Of a stretch of 64,000 nucleotides of DNA, positions 26,602-35,444 are shown one piece after another. The stretch spans positions 62,001-126,000 of the forward strand of contig MKVT01000013.1 in assembly GCA_001898935.1 (NCBI GenBank), in the 5' to 3' direction. Under the pieces are notes generated by a model that saw nothing but the letters and a program-made list of their open reading frames with translations, made no database searches and was not told the origin of the DNA. A program made the position numbers and the translations under genes. The DNA comes from Paludibacter sp. 47-17. GTDB lineage: Bacteria > Bacteroidota > Bacteroidia > Bacteroidales > Paludibacteraceae. Within the stretch, counting starts at the first letter, position 1, and each line of letters opens with the position of its first letter.

Positions 26602-27261
26602 ATGAAAAGTGGCTCGCTGTTTTTAACTATCGCCCTCGCAGGATTACTCAGTAGTTGCATCACCCTTAATTCGGGCTCGTTTTCTAATTCCGGGATTCTC
26701 AATTCCACAGGTTTCGAGTATATTCAACAATCGGCAGTGGGCTCCTCATCGACGTCCTATTTCCTGATGCTGTTCGGCGGTAACTCGCGCAATGCCTTAG
26801 TGGCCGATGCCAAGGCCGACTTAAGCCTGCGCTATCCGTTGAAAGCCAATCAGGCCTATGTGAACACAACCGTCAATTTCAAAAACACAGCCGTTTTGTT
26901 CGGCCTTTACACCAAAGTCGAATGTGTGGTTTCGGCCGACATTGTCGAATTTACCCGGCCGGCAACACCCGTACCGGTGATTGTACATACGACGCCGCAA
27001 GCCTCCACAGCAACGGCTTCCACCGCCACACCCGAAGCGGTCGCACCGGCTGCTCAGAACAACAACTATAAACCAGGCGATTTTGTTATTTTCACCACCC
27101 AACATCTTATTGGCGGAGTGAACAAAAAAGTACAGATCAACGAGGCTATGGTAGATAAAATTGTAGGCGACAAACTGGTGATTTCGTACAAATACAACGG
27201 GAAATGGTACCAGATTGAGAAAAATCAATCGGAGGTGATCAGGAAAATTGTGAACAAATAA
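26602..27261 (+). CDS. Small lipoprotein of unknown function (DUF6567-like)
   Basis: A 219-residue predicted lipoprotein: the signal ends in the lipobox LSSC (Cys19). The next ~100 residues (GFEYIQQSAVGSSSTSYFL to KVECVVSADIVEF) have the look of the Bacteroidota DUF6567/TRL-like lipoproteins, recalled from family pattern and not tested. A low-complexity Ala/Thr/Pro linker (about residues 128-152) separates this from a C-terminal ~65-residue module (YKPGDFVIFTTQHLIGGVNK ... KWYQIEKNQSEVIRKI) that resembles a small beta-barrel of the Tudor/SH3 kind. The product probably sits on a membrane facing the periplasm. No operon partner: sbcD is divergent and the HAD gene downstream has its own promoter. 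Confidence 0.75.
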   Translation: MKSGSLFLTIALAGLLSSCITLNSGSFSNSGILNSTGFEYIQQSAVGSSSTSYFLMLFGGNSRNALVADAKADLSLRYPLKANQAYVNTTVNFKNTAVLFGLYTKVECVVSADIVEFTRPATPVPVIVHTTPQASTATASTATPEAVAPAAQNNNYKPGDFVIFTTQHLIGGVNKKVQINEAMVDKIVGDKLVISYKYNGKWYQIEKNQSEVIRKIVNK

Positions 27262-27266
27262 TCCCA

Positions 27267-27298
27267 TTGCAGCCTTTGCCTGAAAAGAGTTATCTTTG
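27267..27298 (+). promoter_or_regulatory. Promoter with -33 TTG and -7 TATCTTTG
   Basis: TTG at 27267-27269 is followed after 21 bp by TATCTTTG (27291-27298), an exact TAnnTTTG. Transcription would begin near 27304, just before the HAD gene. Confidence 0.5.
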
Positions 27299-27318
27299 CA
27301 GGCAAAATGTTTCCCATA

Positions 27319-28104
27319 ATGATTAAAGCACTTTTTCTGGATATCGACGGAACCCTGGTAAGTTTCGACACCCATACCATAACCCCTTCCACCATCGACG
27401 CCCTGAGCCGGGCGAAAACACGGGGCGTGCGCATTTTTATTGCCACGGGGCGACCGCTGGCCATTATCAACAACCTGCAGCCCATAGAGCACCTTATCGA
27501 CGGATACATCACCGCCAACGGAGCCTATTGTTTTACCGGCAACGAAGAAGTGTTGTGTAAACCCATCCCGCGGAAGGATGTGGAACGGGTGATTCAGTTA
27601 TCCGACGAGCTGGCCTTTTCGTGCATCGTGGTGAGCAAAACCGAAATCATGGTGCACAATGCCGATGAACGCTTCGATAGCATCTTCAGGAAAATGCTGA
27701 ATGTAAATACCATACAGGACGACGTTCCGGTAGCCGGCTTTTTAAACCAACCCATTTTGCAGCTCACACCGCTTATTACGCCCGGACAGGAATCGAGCAT
27801 CATGCCGCAACTCCCCGGTTGTATGTCGACCCGCTGGCATCCCGCCTTCACCGACATCACCCTCACGGGCATCGACAAAGCCGCCGGCATCGAAGCAATA
27901 GCAGAACGCCTGGATATAACGCTTTCCGAAACCATGGCCATCGGCGACGGCGGCAATGATATAGCCATGTTAGGTCGCGCCGGCACCGGAGTAGCCATGG
28001 GCAACGCCAGTGCCGAAGTGCAGGCTGCCGCCGATTACGTCACCGCAAGTGTCGACGACGATGGAGTACGAAAAGCGCTGGAGAAATTTGGGGTGGTGGG
28101 ATAA
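27319..28104 (+). CDS. Cof-type HAD-superfamily phosphatase
   Basis: A haloacid-dehalogenase-fold phosphatase of the Cof/YbiV kind, 261 residues from ATG 27319 (265 from ATG 27307). Motifs: nucleophile and acid/base in FLDIDGTLVSF, motif II Thr in TGRPL, the Lys in GIDKAAGIEA and the metal-binding GDGGNDIAML. The C2-type cap lies between motif II and the Lys. Such enzymes dephosphorylate sugar phosphates, flavin mononucleotide or pyridoxal phosphate; the substrate is not evident. I prefer 27319 because the promoter would place the transcript start at about 27304, leaving almost no leader for 27307, and homologues begin MIKALFLD. A symmetric terminator begins in its stop codon. Confidence 0.88.
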   Translation: MIKALFLDIDGTLVSFDTHTITPSTIDALSRAKTRGVRIFIATGRPLAIINNLQPIEHLIDGYITANGAYCFTGNEEVLCKPIPRKDVERVIQLSDELAFSCIVVSKTEIMVHNADERFDSIFRKMLNVNTIQDDVPVAGFLNQPILQLTPLITPGQESSIMPQLPGCMSTRWHPAFTDITLTGIDKAAGIEAIAERLDITLSETMAIGDGGNDIAMLGRAGTGVAMGNASAEVQAAADYVTASVDDDGVRKALEKFGVVG

Positions 28105-28121
28105 ACCCCGCTATGGGGTTT
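28103..28121. terminator. Bidirectional hairpin terminator
   Basis: AAACCCC (28103-28109), loop GCTAT, GGGGTTT (28115-28121): a perfect 7-bp stem between the convergent HAD gene and the polysaccharide operon. The stem starts inside the HAD stop codon; the A and T tracts at its base could work in both directions. Confidence 0.6.
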
Positions 28122-28149
28122 GCAGGATCGTCAGAAGCGGAGCTGCAGG

Positions 28150-29178
28150 CTAGCGGACAAAGCGCGCGTTACCAAACAGCATGGTAGCGCTCCGACCGAT
28201 CAAAGTTCTTAAGCTCATCACCAATTTTCCGAACGCATACTTAAAAGGACGGAACACATATACAAAACGGCCATATTCCACAAGCTCCCCTCCGAACCGA
28301 AGCTTAAAATCTCGTACACCATAGGGCAATCCCGGCTTACCCGCCCCCATCATATCGAACAACTCAAAATTGTTTAATGAGGCGTACTCAATCCCCGCCC
28401 ATGTAGCCAATACAGAGGGGTAACAACGAGGGAACTCAGAGTCCAGACCGCATACATACCATTCGTACATGATGCGATTATTATAACTGACACATACACT
28501 TCCCCCGATCACTTTGCCCTGAACAAGAACCACAAAAAAGTGGCATGAATCCAGTTGTAACAGCTGCTCAAAAAACTCAACTGAAAAAAGAGGTTTCTTA
28601 ATTTTATTTTTATACAACTGTTGAAGTATCATATAAAAATGATGCATATCCTCCGGGGCCTTCGACTTGTAATAGCGAGCTCCGGATTTTCGGGCAATCT
28701 TTAACTGACGTCTTCTACTTTCCGACAACCCTCCATACACCTGTTGGATTCCCCTTAAAGGTAAATGGACAGTTAAATGTGCCTGGTATTGAAATCCGGC
28801 TGTAGTAAAAACATTCATCCAGTTGCTATAGGAGGAATAATTTCTGATCTCCAGATAAATGGCACCGGTGGCTTTCACTCTCCGAATCAACTGCGTGAGA
28901 TACAGCAACAATTCTTCGTCGGAACATTGTAATGGATCGATAATCAGGCCGCCATGTATAATAGCCCTGGCTGTAAAACGCCTTTTCAGGAAGCCCTTTT
29001 CAGCCATCACATACCCGGCAGCGGTTACATGTGGACATTCGTATGCTAAAAATTGGAATAGATCAACCTCCTTTTGTCCGGCAAGCAACTGCACATATTC
29101 AATGGATTGAAAAAAAGAAGCTCCTTCTGCCTCCAAAAGAAGCTTACTTAGCTTTTCTGTGCTATGCGAATTCATCAC
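28150..29178 (-). CDS. FemAB/GNAT-like acyltransferase
   Basis: A 342-residue protein with two GNAT-like halves as in FemAB/BioF2-type acyltransferases. The central part (about 150-290) shows SESRRRQLKIARKSGARYYK, then a core with HFFVVLVQGKVIGGSVCVSY and a C-terminal FELFDMMGAGKPGLPYGVRDFKLRFG, a signature seen in peptidoglycan bridge- or surface-polysaccharide-associated members. In polysaccharide loci these proteins are thought to add acyl or aminoacyl groups to a sugar; that role is inferred. The start ATG overlaps the stop of the deacetylase-like gene by 4 bp. It is the last gene of the operon before the bidirectional terminator. Confidence 0.75.
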   Translation of the reverse strand: MMNSHSTEKLSKLLLEAEGASFFQSIEYVQLLAGQKEVDLFQFLAYECPHVTAAGYVMAEKGFLKRRFTARAIIHGGLIIDPLQCSDEELLLYLTQLIRRVKATGAIYLEIRNYSSYSNWMNVFTTAGFQYQAHLTVHLPLRGIQQVYGGLSESRRRQLKIARKSGARYYKSKAPEDMHHFYMILQQLYKNKIKKPLFSVEFFEQLLQLDSCHFFVVLVQGKVIGGSVCVSYNNRIMYEWYVCGLDSEFPRCYPSVLATWAGIEYASLNNFELFDMMGAGKPGLPYGVRDFKLRFGGELVEYGRFVYVFRPFKYAFGKLVMSLRTLIGRSATMLFGNARFVR

Positions 29179-29954
29179 CTGTTAACAACTACTCTTTTTA
29201 TTTGATTCTTCATCGATTGCATCAACAATTCCAATAACCACTGAGGGGACGAATTCGACCAGCGTTGAGAATGCATCGTGATCATCGCTTGTTGTGGAAA
29301 ATTCTGATTTTCGATTGCCTTTATTATTTCAGCGGTAGAGCGATAACTAAACAATAAAGCGGTCGATTGGGAGCCGAATGGTTTGTCTCTTCTATTATAT
29401 TCCCTCCTATTCCAACTACGACCTGTATCGGTAAGATAAGCAATTCGTTCAAAATCGAGGTCCAAATAAGGTTCTGCGATAATACCCAAGTCTTTGTAAC
29501 TATACCTGTTCCATAAATCACGATTATCGAATCTCGACAAGGGCGAACCATCCATGGTCACGGTATCGACATTACCTACGACTCTTCGGAGTGCTTCTAA
29601 ATTGGACCTGAACCGCCCGATAGCTTTCTCGTAGTTGCCTCTGCATGCCGACAAGTCCTGATAATGATAGCCGACTTCATGGCCCATTTCCATAATTTTA
29701 ATTAGCACTCCCGGATTCTTATAAATTTCTTTCGAACGGAAATAATAACTGGATTCGACCCCTAACTGCTGCTCTACGATCGCCATATTATAGGCTGAAA
29801 ACGGTTTTTTATCAACATCGTGCCGGAGAATAACAAATCGTGCCGAGGCATACATCTCCTCGTTCAAAAAGTAATCCTTGCACCGGAGCAGATGATAGCC
29901 GGCTTGTTGGAACGACCGGATCAAGCGACGATAGGTATTCAATGTAAAATCCAT
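29175..29954 (-). CDS. Polysaccharide deacetylase-like protein
   Basis: A 259-residue protein with the NodB-like deacetylase fold in its divergent capsule-locus form. The first metal-binding motif is RHDVDKKPFSAYNMA (His/Asp), followed by SSYYFRSKEIY and the second His motif GHEVGYHYQDL; TMHSQRW near the C-terminus supplies the last His. These enzymes remove N- or O-acetyl groups from sugars in a metal-dependent way, but many locus members are uncharacterised. It ends with a 4-bp overlap with the acyltransferase gene and begins 4 bp after the DUF354 gene, so the three are translated together. Confidence 0.8.
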   Translation of the reverse strand: MDFTLNTYRRLIRSFQQAGYHLLRCKDYFLNEEMYASARFVILRHDVDKKPFSAYNMAIVEQQLGVESSYYFRSKEIYKNPGVLIKIMEMGHEVGYHYQDLSACRGNYEKAIGRFRSNLEALRRVVGNVDTVTMDGSPLSRFDNRDLWNRYSYKDLGIIAEPYLDLDFERIAYLTDTGRSWNRREYNRRDKPFGSQSTALLFSYRSTAEIIKAIENQNFPQQAMITMHSQRWSNSSPQWLLELLMQSMKNQIKRVVVNR

Positions 29955-29958
29955 AGAA

Positions 29959-31008
29959 TTACATTTTGAGCATGCTCCGTATGAAGTCGGTCATAAATGC
30001 AGTTACATCGATTTTATCGTGTAATAACCGCTCTCGGCGCAACTGGAAAACGGCCCGGCTATCCGCTTCTTTCAATACTTCTTCGGTTGTTTCGAGAAGC
30101 ATGTCGGGTTTGTCTGTCGGAACGCCAAAGGTCAGTTGATATCGGTGCTCCAACTCTTCCAACACGCTAATTCGCCCTACGAAATCGCTGAATCGTATGG
30201 ATGGAACACCTAAAACGGCAGCTTCCACCGACATGCTCTGACTGTCCGAAACGAGTAGCCGGGCGCCAGCCAGTATATGGTGCATATCATTCGCTTTCAT
30301 CACCAAACGGAATGGAGCAAATTTTGCTGGTAACGGCGATTCAGAACTAATGCAAACCCGAACACCTCTGCCCTGAATAATTCCGATCAGCTGTTCTACC
30401 AAGTTCTCCGTTAATCCCCCGATCCCTTTATCATGATGAGCAGTGAGCGCGGCCAGGCGAATGAGGACATAATCAGTGTTCAAATCATTTTTCACCAATA
30501 CTTCCTGTGAAGGCCTAAAGTATGCAGGATGTAAATAGGCAAGTTTCATATACCCCTGATATCCGACTTTTTTGGAGGTCCATCTACCCACATTGCAACA
30601 GGCCGGAACTACGATTACAGTTGTAAAAGGAAAGGTTAGCCGTGCCAGGTGTTTAATCACCTGGTAATCGTCCTCAAGGGTGGTTATCGACTTTTTCATC
30701 GACCAAAAAGCTGCATGGGCAATCGAAGCATCCGTGCCTATTAATAAATCTACCTTTTCCCGCTTCACCATGCGCCGGATTCTCCACGATCGTTGCAACA
30801 TGGCCCAAAAAATAGCAACAGCCCCGCTTTTACGGGGTACAGGCTGAATATTGCGATAGTTCCACCCCTGTTCTTGCACCAATTCTTCAAGAACATCCTT
30901 GGTTTTTATCACTACAAGCACTTTAAACTGCTGCCTTTCTAATGCTGATATAATAAATTTAAAAAAATGAAACTGGGCAGGATGGCTAAGGTAGATGAGG
31001 ATAGTCAT
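29959..31008 (-). CDS. DUF354 GT-B-fold protein
   Basis: A 349-residue protein of the DUF354 family, which shares the GT-B fold of UDP-GlcNAc 2-epimerases and MurG-like transferases. Markers are the N-terminal ILIYLSHPAQFHFFK, the LIGTDASIAHAAFWSMKK segment and the C-terminal LVSDSQSMSVEAAVLGVPSI, equivalent to the nucleotide-sugar-binding loop of this fold. DUF354 genes occur in capsule and O-antigen loci of many bacteria; function is not established. The gene overlaps the upstream GT4 gene by 4 bp. Confidence 0.78.
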   Translation of the reverse strand: MTILIYLSHPAQFHFFKFIISALERQQFKVLVVIKTKDVLEELVQEQGWNYRNIQPVPRKSGAVAIFWAMLQRSWRIRRMVKREKVDLLIGTDASIAHAAFWSMKKSITTLEDDYQVIKHLARLTFPFTTVIVVPACCNVGRWTSKKVGYQGYMKLAYLHPAYFRPSQEVLVKNDLNTDYVLIRLAALTAHHDKGIGGLTENLVEQLIGIIQGRGVRVCISSESPLPAKFAPFRLVMKANDMHHILAGARLLVSDSQSMSVEAAVLGVPSIRFSDFVGRISVLEELEHRYQLTFGVPTDKPDMLLETTEEVLKEADSRAVFQLRRERLLHDKIDVTAFMTDFIRSMLKM

Positions 31009-31916
31009 TGTGAAATTTTCAAATATAAATTTTTCAGACGTTCAGCAATCAACTGATTATTAACACCTAACTCATTTATTTTTTTGCTTCCATCGGATCG
31101 TTGCTGTAATTTCAGTATCCATTCGATCTTTTCCCGGATCAACTCAGGCTCATAATTAACAACAAAGGAGTTCGACACGCCCGTCAAAAGTTTGTCCACA
31201 TCGCCCACCGGCATGGCCACAACCGGACAATCGCATGCCATGGCCTCTTTCACGAACTGTGGCGAACCCTCGGAGTGACTGGTCAACAAACAAAGATCTA
31301 CGGCATTCATCAGCAAGGCTACTTCGTGCCGGCTGTATCCTTTTAGTTCAAGTAACCGCAGATCGTCGAATTGATTCGCCACCTCAAAGGCTAATCGGGC
31401 ATTCTTAACCGGATTATCGAAAGACCCTCCGAATAAAACCAAATACCTGTCGGCTGGCAAACCGAGTTGATGCCGGGCCTCCTGTCGGGGGATGGGCTTA
31501 AAAATCCGGGTATCGACTCCACAAGGCACAACAATCGTATTTTTCTTGCATCCGCTCTTATATAAAAGTTCGGGAGTAACGAAAACAGAACATACAGATA
31601 GTTTACATGCTAATTTCGAAAGCCGGCGCACGGATGAATCATTAATATCACTTCCATGGAACGTGGTAACAACGGGAACCTTACGCTGGAGATTGGTAAA
31701 AAAACCGGTAATACCATAATGAGCATGGATGAGATCGGGCTGAAATATTTGAATATTTTTCAGAAGCAATCGATAGTTCTGCCAGTTGTAGGCTGTGATT
31801 TTAAATATAGCGACCTGCACCCCTATCGCTTTCAACGCTTCGGCCTGATCCGCGATAAACGGTGCTACATGACCGGTATAGGAAGATTTGAACCGGCAAA
31901 CAAAAAGAACTTTCAT
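31005..31916 (-). CDS. GT4 glycosyltransferase
   Basis: A 303-residue GT-B glycosyltransferase, family GT4. The N-terminal domain has VLFVCRFKSSYTGHVAPF and LIHAHYGITGFF; the donor-binding domain has PVVTTFHGSD, VVPCGVDTRIFKP and the GT4 Glu motif SHSEGSPQFVKEAMACDCPV. It transfers a sugar with retention from a nucleotide donor to the growing repeat unit at the cytoplasmic face. Donor and acceptor are unknown. At 303 residues it is shorter than the typical ~370 but both domains are intact. It overlaps both neighbours by 4 bp. Confidence 0.88.
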   Translation of the reverse strand: MKVLFVCRFKSSYTGHVAPFIADQAEALKAIGVQVAIFKITAYNWQNYRLLLKNIQIFQPDLIHAHYGITGFFTNLQRKVPVVTTFHGSDINDSSVRRLSKLACKLSVCSVFVTPELLYKSGCKKNTIVVPCGVDTRIFKPIPRQEARHQLGLPADRYLVLFGGSFDNPVKNARLAFEVANQFDDLRLLELKGYSRHEVALLMNAVDLCLLTSHSEGSPQFVKEAMACDCPVVAMPVGDVDKLLTGVSNSFVVNYEPELIREKIEWILKLQQRSDGSKKINELGVNNQLIAERLKNLYLKISQ

Positions 31917-33322
31917 GCCAATCCCCTTCCCGCCAATTTAAACCAACTCCAGGCTACAAATAAGACCAATAGCACCACTAAATAAGGAACAAAAAAAACT
32001 TTCAACTTCGGACTGACATTTTCGACACCATACGCTGCCAGAATGAGTAACAAGGGTAGGACCGGCAAGTGAAATCTCTCGGAATGAGCAAACGAACTGA
32101 AGGCGATGACCAGTAAATACCCAAATGTAAACGACAGCAACAATAAATGTTCGCGGATTTTTTTAGTTGTAAACAACAATAACAAAGCTACAAAAACAAA
32201 AAAGGCCATTACATTTTTCACGTAATATCCTCCATGCAAAAGCATTTGATTTTGTTGCGATTCTACGTGTACCATGGTAGGAAAAGGAATGATGAAAATA
32301 GCCGGTGCCAGGTAGGCAGAAGAGATATTTCGTGCCAGTCTGTTTCCATCCTCCCGGGAACTCCGCCACTCGTACGACTCCTGCTGATTGATCTTCCTGC
32401 TTTCCCAAACTTCCTCTATTTCATTCGAAATCCGACCTCCGGCAAAATAGGCAATGGCAATCAACACCCACAAAGTAAAAAACCAGCGATTGGCTGCTTT
32501 GGAAACACGCCGGTTCGATAAAATGAGCGCTGTCAGAACCGAGAATAGTGCAGTGACCCCAAGAACTGTACGCAATGTAAACAGAACTGCCGCAATTACA
32601 ATAATTAAGACCAGGTTGGGGATGTTAACCACATCAGAACGCATCAGCTTATCGGCTCTCTCGAGGAACCATACGGTCAGAAACACCATTTCTATTTCCT
32701 TCAGATGCAAACCATTGTAGTAAATAAGGTTCGGCATCAGCATCGTAAAGATCCCCGCCATCCGGCCGGCATCATCGCCAAAATTACGCTGCGCAAGCCT
32801 GTACACCACAACCACCATATAGGCCGAAAGTAATGCTTTTATCAGACGGGGAAAAAGCACCTCACTTCCCAGTATTTTGTACAGCAAAGTCAGGTAAAAC
32901 GAATATCCGGCATCGGAAACACCACCGCCCCCCATAGCCACCAAGGTCTTCCAGGCAGTAACCAGCGAACCATTGCTGAGCCATTGCGCTGTTCGGTGAT
33001 AACCTAGCGAATCGGCCGCCGAAAACTCAAAGGGTCTGCCGGTCATCGTTTGATAGAGCAAATAGCTGAAAACGACCCAGACCAATCGGATAAGTAGCGA
33101 ATAGGCAAACAAATCCTTCACGAAACGCTTTTCCTCCCGATCGACCCACTTCCGGGTAAGCAGATTACCTGCAACAAAAAAAGCGACTACCTGGATACAG
33201 CCCATTAAAGCCCAGTGAACCGGGATGATGCGATTAAAAAAAAGTAACGACACCAAGGCTAAGCTGCCCAGATAAAAATAGATCGCCTTGGAGGAGTAAT
33301 AATTAGGGAAATAATAATTCAT
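31913..33322 (-). CDS. Polytopic membrane protein, GT39/GT-C-like
   Basis: A 469-residue protein with about 11-12 membrane helices and a periplasmic loop near residues 310-350 (ISNEIEEVWESRKINQQES). The early segment FEFSAADSLGYHRTAQWLSNG, with acidic Asp after the first helices, resembles the first loop of GT-C glycosyltransferases (GT39/ArnT relatives), which use polyprenyl-phosphate sugars. A Wzy-type polymerase is a weaker alternative because of the missing large loop pattern. In an ABC-exported polymer locus such a protein could decorate the chain outside the cytoplasm. Both ends overlap neighbours by 4 bp. Confidence 0.65.
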   Translation of the reverse strand: MNYYFPNYYSSKAIYFYLGSLALVSLLFFNRIIPVHWALMGCIQVVAFFVAGNLLTRKWVDREEKRFVKDLFAYSLLIRLVWVVFSYLLYQTMTGRPFEFSAADSLGYHRTAQWLSNGSLVTAWKTLVAMGGGGVSDAGYSFYLTLLYKILGSEVLFPRLIKALLSAYMVVVVYRLAQRNFGDDAGRMAGIFTMLMPNLIYYNGLHLKEIEMVFLTVWFLERADKLMRSDVVNIPNLVLIIVIAAVLFTLRTVLGVTALFSVLTALILSNRRVSKAANRWFFTLWVLIAIAYFAGGRISNEIEEVWESRKINQQESYEWRSSREDGNRLARNISSAYLAPAIFIIPFPTMVHVESQQNQMLLHGGYYVKNVMAFFVFVALLLLFTTKKIREHLLLLSFTFGYLLVIAFSSFAHSERFHLPVLPLLLILAAYGVENVSPKLKVFFVPYLVVLLVLFVAWSWFKLAGRGLA

Positions 33323-34404
33323 GGATGGAGAAGAGGTTGATATACCGATTGAATTAACTGGTTGATGTGCTCCTGAATGGAAAATAGCTTGCTGGTTTTT
33401 TGAGCTGTTGCTGCTTGTTGCGTCGATGATGTAGTGGTTATTAAGTGCCGAAATTGCCTATAAAAATCATCTTCATCTTTTGTTTTATATATACATGCCA
33501 ACTTTCCTTCCTCCGTAATTTCTTTCATCACTAGCCAATCGTTAACCAACACCGGCACACCAGCTGCCAATGCCTCGACAACAGCAATGCCGAATGTATC
33601 ATGCTCGGAAGCATAAATAAAGATGTCCGCTTTAGCCAGAAGCTGCGGAATATCCGAACGTGAACCTAAAAACACGACTTGCTGCGTCAAGTTGTGCTGC
33701 TGCACAAATTCCACGCACTGCCCGTAACGCCATGCTTCATCCTCCACCTGCTTACCTGCAAACAACCATTTAAAATTGACCCCTTCCTTTTTTAACCGAA
33801 GAGCAAACTTGCACAACGTAAGCTGATCTCTTACCGCGTTGAAATTACCGACCGAAAGTATCTGGATATCACTGGAAATAGGCTTTCCATACCTCGGGAT
33901 AAACTTATCCATATCAATACCGTTATATACCACTATCTCCTTCTTCGTGAACGGTCGATTGTACGTTCGCAAATAATACTCCCTTTGAAACTTACTTACA
34001 TATACATTGGCCGAGGTCAACCGAATCGACAATCCGATTAACATTTTAGTGGCAAACGGACTGTTCAAATCAAATCCATGAATCGTTTGCACCACCTTTA
34101 CCTTCAAAGCAGCACAGGCTATCGAGGCCAGAACAGCATCCAGCGATTGCACCGCATGGATGATGTGAATCTGATGCTGTTTCACCAATCTCCGCAAACT
34201 GTACAAATAGTGTAACGGATTTCTTCTAATAGGCAAATGCAACATCATGGCACCGCTTGCTTCAAATTCCGTTCGCAGGACACCCTCTTTCCGATAAATG
34301 CCAATAACCTCAAATTTATCCGCTGACACCGAACGAAACACATCCAACATCAGCGTTTCAGTTCCGCCCCTATTGAGAGAACCAAAAAGATAGGCTACAG
34401 TCAT
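33319..34404 (-). CDS. GT4 glycosyltransferase
   Basis: GT4 enzyme of 361 residues. I start at ATG 34404, where it overlaps the upstream stop by 4 bp (ATGA) and gives MTVAYLFGSLNRGGTETLM, the standard GT4 N-terminus; an in-frame ATG 51 bp upstream would add an unusual 17-residue leader. The donor site appears as YNGIDMDKFIP, SVGNFNAVRDQ and the Glu motif ASEHDTFGIAVVEALAAGVPV. The RGGTE motif near the start is typical of GT4 enzymes in O-antigen and capsule loci. Donor and linkage cannot be read from sequence. Confidence 0.88.
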   Translation of the reverse strand: MTVAYLFGSLNRGGTETLMLDVFRSVSADKFEVIGIYRKEGVLRTEFEASGAMMLHLPIRRNPLHYLYSLRRLVKQHQIHIIHAVQSLDAVLASIACAALKVKVVQTIHGFDLNSPFATKMLIGLSIRLTSANVYVSKFQREYYLRTYNRPFTKKEIVVYNGIDMDKFIPRYGKPISSDIQILSVGNFNAVRDQLTLCKFALRLKKEGVNFKWLFAGKQVEDEAWRYGQCVEFVQQHNLTQQVVFLGSRSDIPQLLAKADIFIYASEHDTFGIAVVEALAAGVPVLVNDWLVMKEITEEGKLACIYKTKDEDDFYRQFRHLITTTSSTQQAATAQKTSKLFSIQEHINQLIQSVYQPLLHP

Positions 34405-35375
34405 CGGCGAAGTAATCCTTTGACGTTCGAACCCAACTTCAGCACAGCAAACCACCAGCGGAGCATAGCTGGAGACAGAAGGTTATAATAAACAAAATAC
34501 TTCCTCTCATGTGCACGCCAGTTGATTGCATTTAAAATCCGGTCCACATCTTTGGAATTCTTTTTTGAAGCATAATACGGCATTAATCCATAAAGCGCCA
34601 ACCTTTGAAACAAGAATTCAAAATCCTTATTTTGCATAAGTTCTGAAGGATAAGAAACAAACAGCATATGTTCGTTGGGCTCGTACAATCGTGGACCTAC
34701 CGCCCGGTGTGCCCTCTCTACATCCTGATTGTAGTAGGCCAATGGTACATTGATATAAGCTACCGGATATTGGGTTGCCACCTGCGACCAGAGGTAAAAA
34801 TCTTCCCCCAGCTTAAGGTGCGAAGGAAAGCCCTTAAACGCCTCAAAAGCAGTCTTTTTAATAATTGTAGCCCCGGTCCAAAGAGGCATCCACAACGTTT
34901 GAGCGTACACCTTAAAATAATTTATCAAGCCTCGCTGAAACCCCTCATGCACTCCAATATTGGCTTGAATAGGTCTTCCCTTTTTCACTTTATAATAGCT
35001 GCTTCCGTAAATACCCGCTTCAGGAAATTGCGCTATCAGCCTCTTCATCTCTTCAAGGTAAGTAGCTGCCCACCAGTCATCCGCATCCAAAAAAGCAATG
35101 TACTCGTATTGGGCCAATTGCACGCCGTTGTTACGAGCGGCCGAAACACCTGAGTTATGTTGCCGAATTGCTCTCCAACCTCCGAAAGAAAGACTCAGTT
35201 CGCCCAGCATTTTTTCAGCAATGCCGAAACCATCGTCCGTCGACCCGTCATCAATGATAATCAACTCAAAGTCCCGGCAGGTTTGGGCTGCCACCGAACG
35301 AATGGCCGTCTCAATATACGGAGCTTTATTGTATAACGGAATAATAACAGAAAACATATTAGATTCGATATTCAT
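34401..35375 (-). CDS. GT2 glycosyltransferase
   Basis: A GT-A, family 2 transferase of 324 residues. Motifs: SVIIPLYNKAPYIETAI, the nucleotide-binding IIIDDGSTDDG, the acceptor-side NSGVSAARNNG and the metal-binding DADDWW (a DxD). The C-terminal third (ALYGLMPYYASKKNSKDVD) is variable, as expected for acceptor recognition. Met7 at 35357 is an alternative start directly before the GT2 motif. It transfers a sugar with inversion onto the repeat unit. It overlaps the next GT4 gene by 4 bp; a 69-bp gap separates it from the upstream DUF6625-like gene. Confidence 0.88.
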   Translation of the reverse strand: MNIESNMFSVIIPLYNKAPYIETAIRSVAAQTCRDFELIIIDDGSTDDGFGIAEKMLGELSLSFGGWRAIRQHNSGVSAARNNGVQLAQYEYIAFLDADDWWAATYLEEMKRLIAQFPEAGIYGSSYYKVKKGRPIQANIGVHEGFQRGLINYFKVYAQTLWMPLWTGATIIKKTAFEAFKGFPSHLKLGEDFYLWSQVATQYPVAYINVPLAYYNQDVERAHRAVGPRLYEPNEHMLFVSYPSELMQNKDFEFLFQRLALYGLMPYYASKKNSKDVDRILNAINWRAHERKYFVYYNLLSPAMLRWWFAVLKLGSNVKGLLRR

Positions 35376-35444
35376 AAGAGAAAAGGATCGGATGTAAGTA
35401 TAATGGTCCGAAAGCGACCCATCACCTCCTATGCAATGAACAGA

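Noticed and set aside
35376-35427. A 16-codon frame after AGGAGGTG on the minus strand, ending in the start of the GT2 gene (ATGA)
   Set aside because: The Shine-Dalgarno-like sequence is too close to its ATG, and Bacteroidota rarely rely on such sites; no conservation can be judged.
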